This document shows, piece after piece, positions 17,750 to 25,313 of a DNA stretch of 64,000 nucleotides. The DNA is taken from contig JAJCZZ010000053.1 of the NCBI GenBank assembly GCA_029262115.1, forward strand, positions 62,001-126,000, written 5' to 3'. Position numbers and translations under genes: made by a program. The DNA is from Gemmatimonadota bacterium (GTDB lineage Bacteria; Gemmatimonadota; Gemmatimonadetes; Longimicrobiales; Gaopeijiaceae). The stretch's first letter is position 1. Every line of letters begins with the position of its first letter. The notes beneath the pieces are model-generated. The model saw only the letters and a program-made list of their open reading frames with translations, did no database searches and was not told the DNA's origin.

Positions 17750-20332
17750 ATGTCGCTCCGTCGAATCCTGTGCTGCTCGCTCCTGCCGCTCGCCGTCCTC
17801 GCCTGCGAGCCGGAGGGCGACGCGACGTCCACCGAGCGGGGTATCGCCTGGTCGCTCGCGGAGCACCGCGCCGCCACGATTTCCGATCTCGCGTACGGAT
17901 TCGACCTGTGGATCCCGGAGGACCGCGCGGAGCCGATCCGTGCGAGCACGACCATCCGGTTCGCGTGGGCCGACCCCGACCTGCAGCCGGTCGTCGTCGA
18001 TTTCATGGAGCCCGCCGCTCGGGTGCAGCAGGTTCGGGTGGGCGGGGCGGCCGTCGAGTGGGAGGCCGTCGAGGACCACATCGTGATCGGAGCGGCCGCC
18101 TTCTCGGACGGCGCCAATGAAATCGAGATCGTCCACACAGCCGGCGATGAGGCGCTGAACCGCAACGACGAGTTCCTCTATGCGCTGTTCGTGCCCGACC
18201 GGGCGCACTTCAGCCTGCCCGTGTTCGATCAGCCCAACTTGAAAGGGACCGTCCAGTGGTCCGTCAGCGTGCCGGAGGGGTGGGTCACGGTGGCGAACGG
18301 GCCCGAAGCCGAGGAGATGGTCGAGGAAGGGGGGCGCACCACCACGCGCTTTTCGCCCACCGAACCGATTCCCACCTACCTCTTCGCGTTCGCGGCGGGG
18401 CGCTTCCAGGTGGAGACCGAGACCGTGGACGGGCGCCCCATGCGCATGTATCACCGCGAGACGGACGACGCGAAGGTCGCACGGAACCGCAATGCCATCT
18501 TCGAACTGCATGGTCGGGCGCTGGCCTGGATGGAGGAGTACACGGGCATCGGATATCCCTTTGCGAAGTTCGACTTCGTGCTGGTGCCCTCGTTCCAATA
18601 CGGCGGCATGGAGCACCCGGGCGGCATCCTGTACCGGCAGGGCGGCCTGATGCTCGACGAGACGGCGACGCAGGGGCAGTACCTCGGGCGTGCGTCCGTG
18701 ATCGCGCACGAGACGGCCCACATGTGGTTCGGCGATCTCGTGACCATGAACTGGTTCGACGACGTCTGGACGAAGGAAGTGTTCGCGAACTTCATGGCCG
18801 CCAAGATCGTCGAGCCGTCCTTTCCGGAGGTCGACCACGACCTCCGCTTCGTGATCGCGCACCATCCGTCCGCGTACGGCGTGGACCGCACGCCGGGCGC
18901 CAACCCGATCCGGCAGCCGCTGGAGAATCTCCGTGAGGCGGGCACGCTGTACGGCGCCATCATCTACCAGAAGGCGCCCATTGTCATGCGCCAACTGGAG
19001 GCGCGCGTGGGTGAGGACAGCTTCCGCGACGGGCTGCGCGAGTACCTCCAGACGTTCTCGTACGGGAATGCGACCTGGCCCGACTTGATCGAGATCCTCG
19101 ACCGTCGCTCTCTGGACGACCTGGCCGCCTGGAGCCGCGTGTGGGTCGAGGAGGCCGGCAGGCCGACCATCCGGGTCGAGCTCCGTGGGCAGGACATCGT
19201 GGTCCGACAGGAAGATCCGACCGGGTCGGGTCGGGTCTGGCCGCAGCGGCTGCGACTCGCGGTCGGGCGGAACGGAGGTGTGGACTTCGTCGATGCCGAC
19301 CTCGCCGGCGGGGATCCCGTCGTTCTCGAAGGGGCCGCGCAGGGCGCCGACTTCGTGCTCCCCAACGGGTCGGGTGTCGAGTACGGGTCGTTCGCCCTGG
19401 ACGACGCGAGCCGGGCCTGGCTCCTGGAGCACGCCGCCGACATCGACCGTCCGGTGGTGCGCGGCGCCGCCTGGGTCACGCTCTGGGATCAGGTGGAGGA
19501 TGGTCTCATCGCACCGACCGACTTCCTGAACGCCGTCGTGTCCGCCCTGGACGCCGAGACCAACGAGCTGATCCTCGGCCGCCTGATCGGCTACCTGGGA
19601 GCGACGTGGTGGTCCTACCTCCCTGCGAGCGAACGTGCCGGCCGCGCGGCCCAGGTCGAGGAGACGCTGTGGCGCGGCGCGACCGGGCCGCTCGCTGCCA
19701 CCGCTCGCTCGTCGTTCCTGTCGGCGTACCGGTCGAACGCGCTCACGGAGGCAGGGGTGGCACGGCTGCGCCGGCTCTGGGACGGGAGCGAGCGCGTACC
19801 GGACCTGCCGCTGTCCGAAAGCGATCAGACCGCCTTCGCGTCGGCGCTCGCCCTCCGGGGCGTGGACGATGCCGAGACGATCGTCGCCGAGCAGCAGGAC
19901 CGTATCGAGAACCCGGACAGGGCCGCGCGCTTCCGTTTCGTTCGACCGTCGTTGTCGGCCGATCCGGTCGTGCGGGCCGAATGGTTCGCCCAGCTCTCGG
20001 ACCCGAAAAACCGGGAGCGGGAGCCGTGGGCGCTGGCGGGGCTCGGCAACCTGCACCACCCGCTGCGGCAGTCTGAGTCCTTGCCGCTCGTCCGCCCGGC
20101 CCTCGACATGCTCGAAGAGGTCCAGCGCACGGGTGACATCTTCTTCCCGGGTCGGTGGCTCGATGCCACGCTGGGCGGGCACACGTCGGTGGAGGCCGCC
20201 GAGGTTGTCGTGTCGTTCCTCGACGAGAACCCCAATCTGCCGCCGCGGCTGCGGGCGAAGCTGCTCCAGTCGGCAGACGGGGTCGAGCGGGCCGCGCGCA
20301 TCGTGCACAGGTGGGACGGGAGCATCCGATGA
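17750..20332 (+). CDS. M1-family aminopeptidase lipoprotein
   Basis: 860 residues with a lipoprotein-like signal (MSLRRILCC, LAVLAC). The zinc site is HETAH at residues 320-324 with the third ligand Glu 19 residues on (TKEVFANF). The substrate-binding loop reads GGMEHPG where most M1 enzymes have GxMEN. The N-terminal beta domain, catalytic domain (about 220-440) and helical C-terminal half are all present, so length and order match aminopeptidase N/LTA4H relatives. It should trim N-terminal residues from peptides in the periplasm. The last codons overlap the start of the cyclophilin gene (ATGA), and the following genes overlap similarly, forming one transcription unit. Confidence 0.92.
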   Translation: MSLRRILCCSLLPLAVLACEPEGDATSTERGIAWSLAEHRAATISDLAYGFDLWIPEDRAEPIRASTTIRFAWADPDLQPVVVDFMEPAARVQQVRVGGAAVEWEAVEDHIVIGAAAFSDGANEIEIVHTAGDEALNRNDEFLYALFVPDRAHFSLPVFDQPNLKGTVQWSVSVPEGWVTVANGPEAEEMVEEGGRTTTRFSPTEPIPTYLFAFAAGRFQVETETVDGRPMRMYHRETDDAKVARNRNAIFELHGRALAWMEEYTGIGYPFAKFDFVLVPSFQYGGMEHPGGILYRQGGLMLDETATQGQYLGRASVIAHETAHMWFGDLVTMNWFDDVWTKEVFANFMAAKIVEPSFPEVDHDLRFVIAHHPSAYGVDRTPGANPIRQPLENLREAGTLYGAIIYQKAPIVMRQLEARVGEDSFRDGLREYLQTFSYGNATWPDLIEILDRRSLDDLAAWSRVWVEEAGRPTIRVELRGQDIVVRQEDPTGSGRVWPQRLRLAVGRNGGVDFVDADLAGGDPVVLEGAAQGADFVLPNGSGVEYGSFALDDASRAWLLEHAADIDRPVVRGAAWVTLWDQVEDGLIAPTDFLNAVVSALDAETNELILGRLIGYLGATWWSYLPASERAGRAAQVEETLWRGATGPLAATARSSFLSAYRSNALTEAGVARLRRLWDGSERVPDLPLSESDQTAFASALALRGVDDAETIVAEQQDRIENPDRAARFRFVRPSLSADPVVRAEWFAQLSDPKNREREPWALAGLGNLHHPLRQSESLPLVRPALDMLEEVQRTGDIFFPGRWLDATLGGHTSVEAAEVVVSFLDENPNLPPRLRAKLLQSADGVERAARIVHRWDGSIR

Positions 20333-22455
20333 GCGCGCGCACCCTGAATCTCGTTCTGTCCACCTGCCTGCTCGCCGTGGCGTGCGCTCCCGGCGGCCCC
20401 GGAGCTTCCAGCGTGAACGGTGACCTCCCGCCCGCCCGCATCGAAGCTCGTCCCGACGACGGCCTGCTCGATCGGCCGGAGCTCCAGACCCTCGTCGACC
20501 ATCAGGTCGCGCGTGACGGCGCCGCGCTGGCCCGTGCCCTCTCGGATGCGGACGCCGCGGTGCGCGCGCGGGCCGCCTACGCTCTCGCATCGGTTCAGGA
20601 CGGGGCGCTCCTCCCCGCGGTGCTCCCGCTTCTGAGCGACGCCGATGCATCTGTGCGTCGGGACGCGGCGTTCGCGGTGGGGCAGACGGGTGCGGACGCC
20701 GCGGTCGACCCGATCACTGCCGCCCTCGCCACGGAGACCGACCCGACCGTGCGCCGTCGGCTCTACGAGGCGCTCGGGAAGATCCCTACGGGGGCGGCCG
20801 CGGAAGCGCTCCTGGCGGCCGAAGCGCCCACGCCGCCGGACGAGGCGGCGCGGAGCCTCGCGCTGGCCCACCTGATGGCGGTCGGTGGCGTCCGCCACCA
20901 GCCGGCGCAGGACCATCTCCTGGCGCGGCTCGACGACCCGGACGCGGACGTCCGGTGGGGCGCGGCGTACTACTTCGGCCGACAACCGGAGCCGGGCCTG
21001 TGGGTCCCGCGCGTCGCCCGGGTCCGGCAGGCGCTCGACGGATATGACCTCGGAGATCCGGCCGCCATGCAACTGGCGCAGGCGCTCGGCCGCATTGCCG
21101 ATCCGGTCGACTCCGAGCGGCTCGCCCACTGGGCCTCGGCCGCGACGGACTGGCGGACGCGCTTCAACGCCACGGCGTCGCTCAGCGGCCGGGACGATCC
21201 CGGAGTGGTCGAGGCGCTCTTCCTAGGCCTGGACGACGCCTCGACCCATGTGGCCGCCATGGCCGCCGAGGGTCTGTCGCTCCTGACGCACCCGCCGTCC
21301 ATGATGCCCCGGCTGCGCAGTTGGATCGACACGCACCCGGACGCGGTTGCGGTGAGCGGCCCGCTCATCGGCCTCCTGGCGCGCCAGGACGAACGGGAAT
21401 TCGTCTTCGAATGGATCGACCGCACCGATCCGACCGACGACGCGCGTGTGGCCGTCGGGGTCGCGGCGCTCTCCGTGATGCGCGGCCAGGAGGCCACCGA
21501 GCGGCTGATCCGCGCCGCGGACGCGCCGTCCGACGTGGTCGCGGCCCCGGCCGTCGGCGGGCTCGTCCAGCAGTGGCGGACCCTTCGCCGGGATCCGTCC
21601 ACGCACGCGCGCTTCTTCGAGCTGTTCCGCACGGCCACACTCCGCGGCAGCGCGCGGATCTCCCGGCAGTCGGCGCCCGCGCTGGCGGACTCGGTCTTCG
21701 GTCCCCTCGGAAACGTGGCGGCCCTCACGGAAGCGTATCGGGCGGCCGAGGCGAGCGGTGACGTCGAGGCCATGATCCCGGTGCTCGCGGCCTTCGGAAT
21801 CACCCGTGTCCGGGCCACGGAAGAGCTGCTGCGCGAGGCCATGCGCTACCCCCATCAGGGCGTTCGCGACGCCGCCGCGGTCGCGCTCACGGGCGTCCTC
21901 GGTCGGGGCGTATCCGCTGATACGCTCGACGCGGGCTCACGCCCCCGCTCACCGCGTGCCGGGGTGCCGGAGGGGGCCGACCCCGGCCGTATCGATTGGG
22001 CCTTCCTCGCGGAGGTGGGTGCGGCACCGAGGTTGGTGCTGGAGACAGAAGAGGGCAGGGTGGTCGTCCGCCTGTCGACACTCGACGCGCCGCACACGGT
22101 GCAGACCATCGTGCGCCTCGCCGAGGCCGGGCTGTACGACGACGTCGCCTTCCACCGGGTCGTTTCGAACTTCGTGGCGCAGGGCGGGGACTTCGCTCGG
22201 GGCGACGGGAACGGGGGCCCCGGCTACGCGATCACGAGCGAGTTCACGCTCATCACCTTCGAACGCGGCGTCATCGGTATGGCCAGCGCGGGCAAGGACA
22301 CGGAAGGGTCGCAGTTCTTCATCAACCATGTGGCCACCCCGCACCTCGACGGCCGCTACACGGCGTTCGGGGTCGTGGTCGAGGGCATGGACGTGGTCGA
22401 CGCTCTCCTCCCCGGCAGTCGGATCGTCGGCGCGCATATCGAGCGTAGCCGTTGA
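20329..22455 (+). CDS. HEAT-repeat lipoprotein with C-terminal cyclophilin peptidyl-prolyl isomerase domain
   Basis: 708 residues. A signal ending LLAVAC suggests a lipoprotein. Residues about 40-550 are alpha-helical HEAT-like repeats (DADASVRRDAAFAVG, DPDADVRWGAAYYFG, HQGVRDAAAVALTG). Residues about 565-706 are a cyclophilin domain with VVVRLSTLDAPHTVQTIV, DVAFHRVVSNFVAQGGDF (including the catalytic FHRV), GMASAGKDTEGSQFFI and AFGVVVEGMDVVD. It would isomerise prolines in exported proteins, with the HEAT arm as binding surface. Overlap with the M1 peptidase gene and the transporter gene suggests co-expression. Confidence 0.88.
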   Translation: MSARTLNLVLSTCLLAVACAPGGPGASSVNGDLPPARIEARPDDGLLDRPELQTLVDHQVARDGAALARALSDADAAVRARAAYALASVQDGALLPAVLPLLSDADASVRRDAAFAVGQTGADAAVDPITAALATETDPTVRRRLYEALGKIPTGAAAEALLAAEAPTPPDEAARSLALAHLMAVGGVRHQPAQDHLLARLDDPDADVRWGAAYYFGRQPEPGLWVPRVARVRQALDGYDLGDPAAMQLAQALGRIADPVDSERLAHWASAATDWRTRFNATASLSGRDDPGVVEALFLGLDDASTHVAAMAAEGLSLLTHPPSMMPRLRSWIDTHPDAVAVSGPLIGLLARQDEREFVFEWIDRTDPTDDARVAVGVAALSVMRGQEATERLIRAADAPSDVVAAPAVGGLVQQWRTLRRDPSTHARFFELFRTATLRGSARISRQSAPALADSVFGPLGNVAALTEAYRAAEASGDVEAMIPVLAAFGITRVRATEELLREAMRYPHQGVRDAAAVALTGVLGRGVSADTLDAGSRPRSPRAGVPEGADPGRIDWAFLAEVGAAPRLVLETEEGRVVVRLSTLDAPHTVQTIVRLAEAGLYDDVAFHRVVSNFVAQGGDFARGDGNGGPGYAITSEFTLITFERGVIGMASAGKDTEGSQFFINHVATPHLDGRYTAFGVVVEGMDVVDALLPGSRIVGAHIERSR

Positions 22456-23363
22456 GCGAACCACGAGAGGCCATCACGGGGTGGGCCCGGTGGGCCGCAC
22501 CCCTGTCTTCGGTCGGGCCCGGACTCCAGGCCATGGCGGCCGGCGCCCTGTCGTTTTCGGCCATGGCGGCGCTCGCAAAAGTGGCGGGCACCCGGGTCCC
22601 GCTGTTCGAGATCGTGCTGGCCCGCTCGGTGGTGGTCGCGGCCATCGCCGGCCCGCTGCTCCTGCGCGCCCGCACACCTCTGCTCGGTCACGAACCCCGA
22701 TGGCTTCTCCTGCGGGGGGTTCTCGGCTTCGGAGCGCTGACCTGCTTCTACTTTGCGGTCATCCACCTGCCGCTGGCGGACGCGACAGTCATCCACTTCA
22801 TGAATCCGGTCTTCACCGCCCTCGGCGCCGCCTTGTTGCTGGGCGAACACGTCGGCGTGCTCGAAGGGCTCCTGGTCCTCGGCAGCATGGGCGGCGTGGT
22901 CATGGTCGCGCGCCCCTCCTTCCTGTTCGGCGCGTCCGCCTCGCTCGATCCGTTCGCAGTCGGCGTCGGACTGCTCGGCGCGGTCCTCGCCGCCGGCGCG
23001 TACGTGACGGTACGGCGCCTCAAATCGGAAGCACCGATGCTCATCGTCTTCTGGTTCGCGATGGTCAGCATCGTCCTGGCCCTTCCGCTGGTGTGGCGTG
23101 ACCCGGTCATGCCCACGCTTCCCATGCTTCTGGTCCTGCTGGGCGTTGGCCTGACCACGCACATCGGCCAGATCCTGATCACGTGGGGCTTCCGCCTGGA
23201 GCGCGCGGGCCGTGCCTCCGCCATCGGCTACCTGCAGATCGTCTTCGCTGCGGGGTGGGGGTGGTTCCTCTTCCGCGATGTGCCGGACGCATGGACGTGG
23301 GCCGGGGCTGCACTCATCGTTGGGTGCACGGTGCTGCTCAGTCGAGTCCACGCGGTCCGGTGA
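22452..23363 (+). CDS. EamA/DMT-family transporter
   Basis: 303 residues, ten predicted helices in two EamA halves. The first half contains LPLADATVIHFMNPVFTALG and the second a matching pattern ending with RASAIGYLQIVFAAGWGWF. The TTG at 22452 overlaps the previous stop (TTGA) and is the likely start; an ATG at codon 28 would remove part of helix 1. DMT transporters export metabolites or amino acids; the substrate cannot be told. Confidence 0.86.
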   Translation: MSEPREAITGWARWAAPLSSVGPGLQAMAAGALSFSAMAALAKVAGTRVPLFEIVLARSVVVAAIAGPLLLRARTPLLGHEPRWLLLRGVLGFGALTCFYFAVIHLPLADATVIHFMNPVFTALGAALLLGEHVGVLEGLLVLGSMGGVVMVARPSFLFGASASLDPFAVGVGLLGAVLAAGAYVTVRRLKSEAPMLIVFWFAMVSIVLALPLVWRDPVMPTLPMLLVLLGVGLTTHIGQILITWGFRLERAGRASAIGYLQIVFAAGWGWFLFRDVPDAWTWAGAALIVGCTVLLSRVHAVR

Positions 23364-23409
23364 CCCGAGTGGGGCGGCACCTTCCTCATCTCCATACCTC
23401 GGGGCATAT

Positions 23410-24675
23410 ATGACAACGGGTCCGACCGGTCGATCGATGAAGCCGTTTCTCATGGCGATGGCACTCTGGGGGGGCACCCACGCAGCCGGTGCCGCCGCCC
23501 AGGACCTGGTCCTGATCAACGCGAATGTCGTGAACGTCACCGATGGCTCGATTGTCGAAGGCGCCAGCGTGATCGTCCGTGGCGGTGTCATCACGTCGAT
23601 CCGGTCTGGGGCGCCGCCCGCGACGCCCGGAGTTCGCACCGTCGACGTCGGGGGGATGTATGTCGCGCCCGGCCTGATGGACGCCCACGTCCACGTCCAG
23701 TCGGAAGATCAGGCGCGGCGGGCGCTCCTCTCGGGGGTGACGACCATGCGCGGCATGGGCGCCAGCCACTACGCGGACGTCGGACTCCGCGAGCTCGGGC
23801 GTGCCGGGCACGTGCAGATGCCGGAGTACCTGGCCGCCGGCTACCACGTCCGCCCGCCCGCCGCGGAGGAGTTCTTCCAGGATCATCCGGAACTGGGGGC
23901 GTACTTCGGCTCGGAGATCCGCGGCGTGGAGGCCGTACGGGCTATGACCCGGGCCATCGTCTCGCGCGGCGTGGACTTCGTGAAGACCAACGCCACGGAG
24001 CGAGCGGGCCTGCCGAACACGGATCCTCGCAAGCAGTTCTACACGGAGGGGGAACTGCGGGCGATCGTCGAGGTGGCCGAGGCGGCCGGGATCGGCGTGG
24101 CGGCGCACGCCCACGGTGACGCGGGCGGCAGGGCGGCGGTGTCGGCCGGGGTGAGGAGCATCGAGCACGGGACGTATCTGAGCGAAGCGACCCTGACCCT
24201 GATGCAGGAAAAGGGGACGTATCTGGTGCCGACCATCGCAATCGTGCGCGACCTCACGATTCCGGGGGGCGACTACGACAACGCGGTGCTCAACATCCGG
24301 GGGCGACACATGTTGCCCCGCGTGCAGGAAACCGTGCGGAACGCCCACCGGATCGGCGTCACGCTCGTGGCCGCCACGGACACGGGGTACGGGCCCAACA
24401 GCACCACCACGCTCGCGCACGAACTGCTCGAACTGGTCGACGTGGGGCTGACACCGCTGGAAGCGCTCAGGGCGGCGACCACCAACGCCGCCGCGCTGTT
24501 CGGCATGTCCGACCGGGTCGGCTCGCTGGACGAGGGCATGGAAGGCGACATGATCGTCCTGGAGCGTAATCCGCTGGAGAACATCGGGGTCGTGCAGGAT
24601 GTCCTGATGGTCGTCAGCGACGGCGAGGTCATCGTCCAGCGAGGCGACTGGCCCGGGGAGCGTCCGATCTCGTAG
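23410..24675 (+). CDS. Secreted metal-dependent amidohydrolase (imidazolonepropionase-like)
   Basis: 421 residues from ATG 23410; a second ATG at 23437 (MKPFLMAMALWGG) gives the neater signal peptide and may be the true start. The TIM-barrel metal ligands are visible: MDAHVHV (HxH), a Lys in VDFVKTN, AHAHGDAG, EHGTYL and the late Asp in AATDTGYG. The C-terminal block GMEGDMIVLERNPL closes the small composite beta domain. Such periplasmic enzymes often act on cyclic dipeptides or Xaa-Pro peptides, which would fit the peptidase genes upstream. Separate transcription unit, 46 bp after the transporter. Confidence 0.86.
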   Translation: MTTGPTGRSMKPFLMAMALWGGTHAAGAAAQDLVLINANVVNVTDGSIVEGASVIVRGGVITSIRSGAPPATPGVRTVDVGGMYVAPGLMDAHVHVQSEDQARRALLSGVTTMRGMGASHYADVGLRELGRAGHVQMPEYLAAGYHVRPPAAEEFFQDHPELGAYFGSEIRGVEAVRAMTRAIVSRGVDFVKTNATERAGLPNTDPRKQFYTEGELRAIVEVAEAAGIGVAAHAHGDAGGRAAVSAGVRSIEHGTYLSEATLTLMQEKGTYLVPTIAIVRDLTIPGGDYDNAVLNIRGRHMLPRVQETVRNAHRIGVTLVAATDTGYGPNSTTTLAHELLELVDVGLTPLEALRAATTNAAALFGMSDRVGSLDEGMEGDMIVLERNPLENIGVVQDVLMVVSDGEVIVQRGDWPGERPIS

Positions 24676-24694
24676 GGCGCGACACAGAGCGCCC
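24675..24694 (+). terminator. Stem-loop at the amidohydrolase stop codon
   Basis: GGGCGC (24675-24680) pairs with GCGCCC (24689-24694) around an 8-base loop, beginning on the last base of the stop codon. No T-tract follows. Confidence 0.35.
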
Positions 24695-24712
24695 ACACAG
24701 GCAGCGCGCCGC

Positions 24713-24806
24713 CCGGTCTGCCGCGACCACGTTGACCGCCCGCCAGCCGGGTCCGCCGCGGCCACGTTGACGGGCCCTGCCGCCGGGTCCGCCGCGGCCA
24801 CGCGGG
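24713..24806. repeat. Three-copy 35-36 bp GC-rich tandem repeat
   Basis: CCGCGACCACGTTGAC at 24721, CCGCGGCCACGTTGAC at 24756 and CCGCGGCCACGCGGGC at 24792 head three degenerate units, with CCGGGTCCGCCGCGG shared by the last two. It lies upstream of the blaI-like operator and shares the CGGGTCCGCCGC core with the array at 50714-50912. Confidence 0.55.
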
Positions 24807-24876
24807 CGGAGCGCTGCGGGTCTTGCCGCCCCCCGGACCACCAGCCGGTTGCGTGGATCGCGGGGGCCTGCTAGAA

Positions 24877-24904
24877 TTTTAGCACGATGCTAAAAAAATA
24901 GCAC
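24877..24904. promoter_or_regulatory. BlaI-type palindromic operator
   Basis: TTTTAGCA-CGA-TGCTAAAA (24877-24895) is a perfect 8+3+8 inverted repeat, followed by a third half-site TAGCAC at 24899-24904, only 8 bp before the GTG start of the blaI-like gene. Position and symmetry fit autoregulation by the dimeric repressor encoded next. Confidence 0.72.
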
Positions 24905-24911
24905 TGGAGGG

Positions 24912-25313
24912 GTGGTGAACGGAGCGAGAGTGGGGGCAGGCGGGGATCTCAGCCGGCGAGAGCGTCAGATCATGGATGTGATCTGGCAACAGGGCACGGC
25001 AACGGCGGCCGACGTGCTGGAAGCACTGCCGGACCCGCCGAGCTATTCGGCGGTCCGTGGGTCGCTTCGTGTCCTGGTCGAGAAGGGACACGTCGAGTAC
25101 CGCCAGGACGGCCCCCGGTACGTGTACCACCCCACGACCCCGAGAGAGGAAGCCCGCGCTTCGGCGCTCAAACGGGTGCTCAACACCTTCTTCGACGACT
25201 CGCCCGAGAAGGTGATGGCCGCCTTGCTCGATCTGTCGTCGGGGTCGTTGTCGGACGACGAGTTGGCGCGGTTGGAGGATCGGATCCGGGAAGCCAGGGA
25301 GGAGGGACGATGA
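24912..25313 (+). CDS. BlaI/MecI/CopY-family transcriptional repressor
   Basis: 133 residues from GTG 24912, preceded by GGAGGGG. The winged helix is clear: LSRRERQIMDVIWQQGTATA, SYSAVRGSLRVLVEKGHVEY and RYVYHPTTPREEA. The C-terminal helix (FDDSPEKVMAALLDL, SDDELARLEDRIREA) is the dimerisation and proteolysis region. In the known BlaI/BlaR1 and MecI/MecR1 systems a partner M56 protease relieves repression by cleaving the repressor; the partner gene here overlaps the stop codon. The operator at 24877 suggests self-repression. No beta-lactamase gene is nearby, so the signal is probably not an antibiotic. Confidence 0.92.
   Translation: MVNGARVGAGGDLSRRERQIMDVIWQQGTATAADVLEALPDPPSYSAVRGSLRVLVEKGHVEYRQDGPRYVYHPTTPREEARASALKRVLNTFFDDSPEKVMAALLDLSSGSLSDDELARLEDRIREAREEGR

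Noticed and set aside
17687-20650. Very long open frame opposite the M1 peptidase gene
   Set aside because: Shadow frame: GC-rich codon bias on the plus strand removes stops from the complement. The translation is low-complexity Arg/Gly/Pro-rich, with no domain, while the plus strand encodes an intact M1 enzyme.
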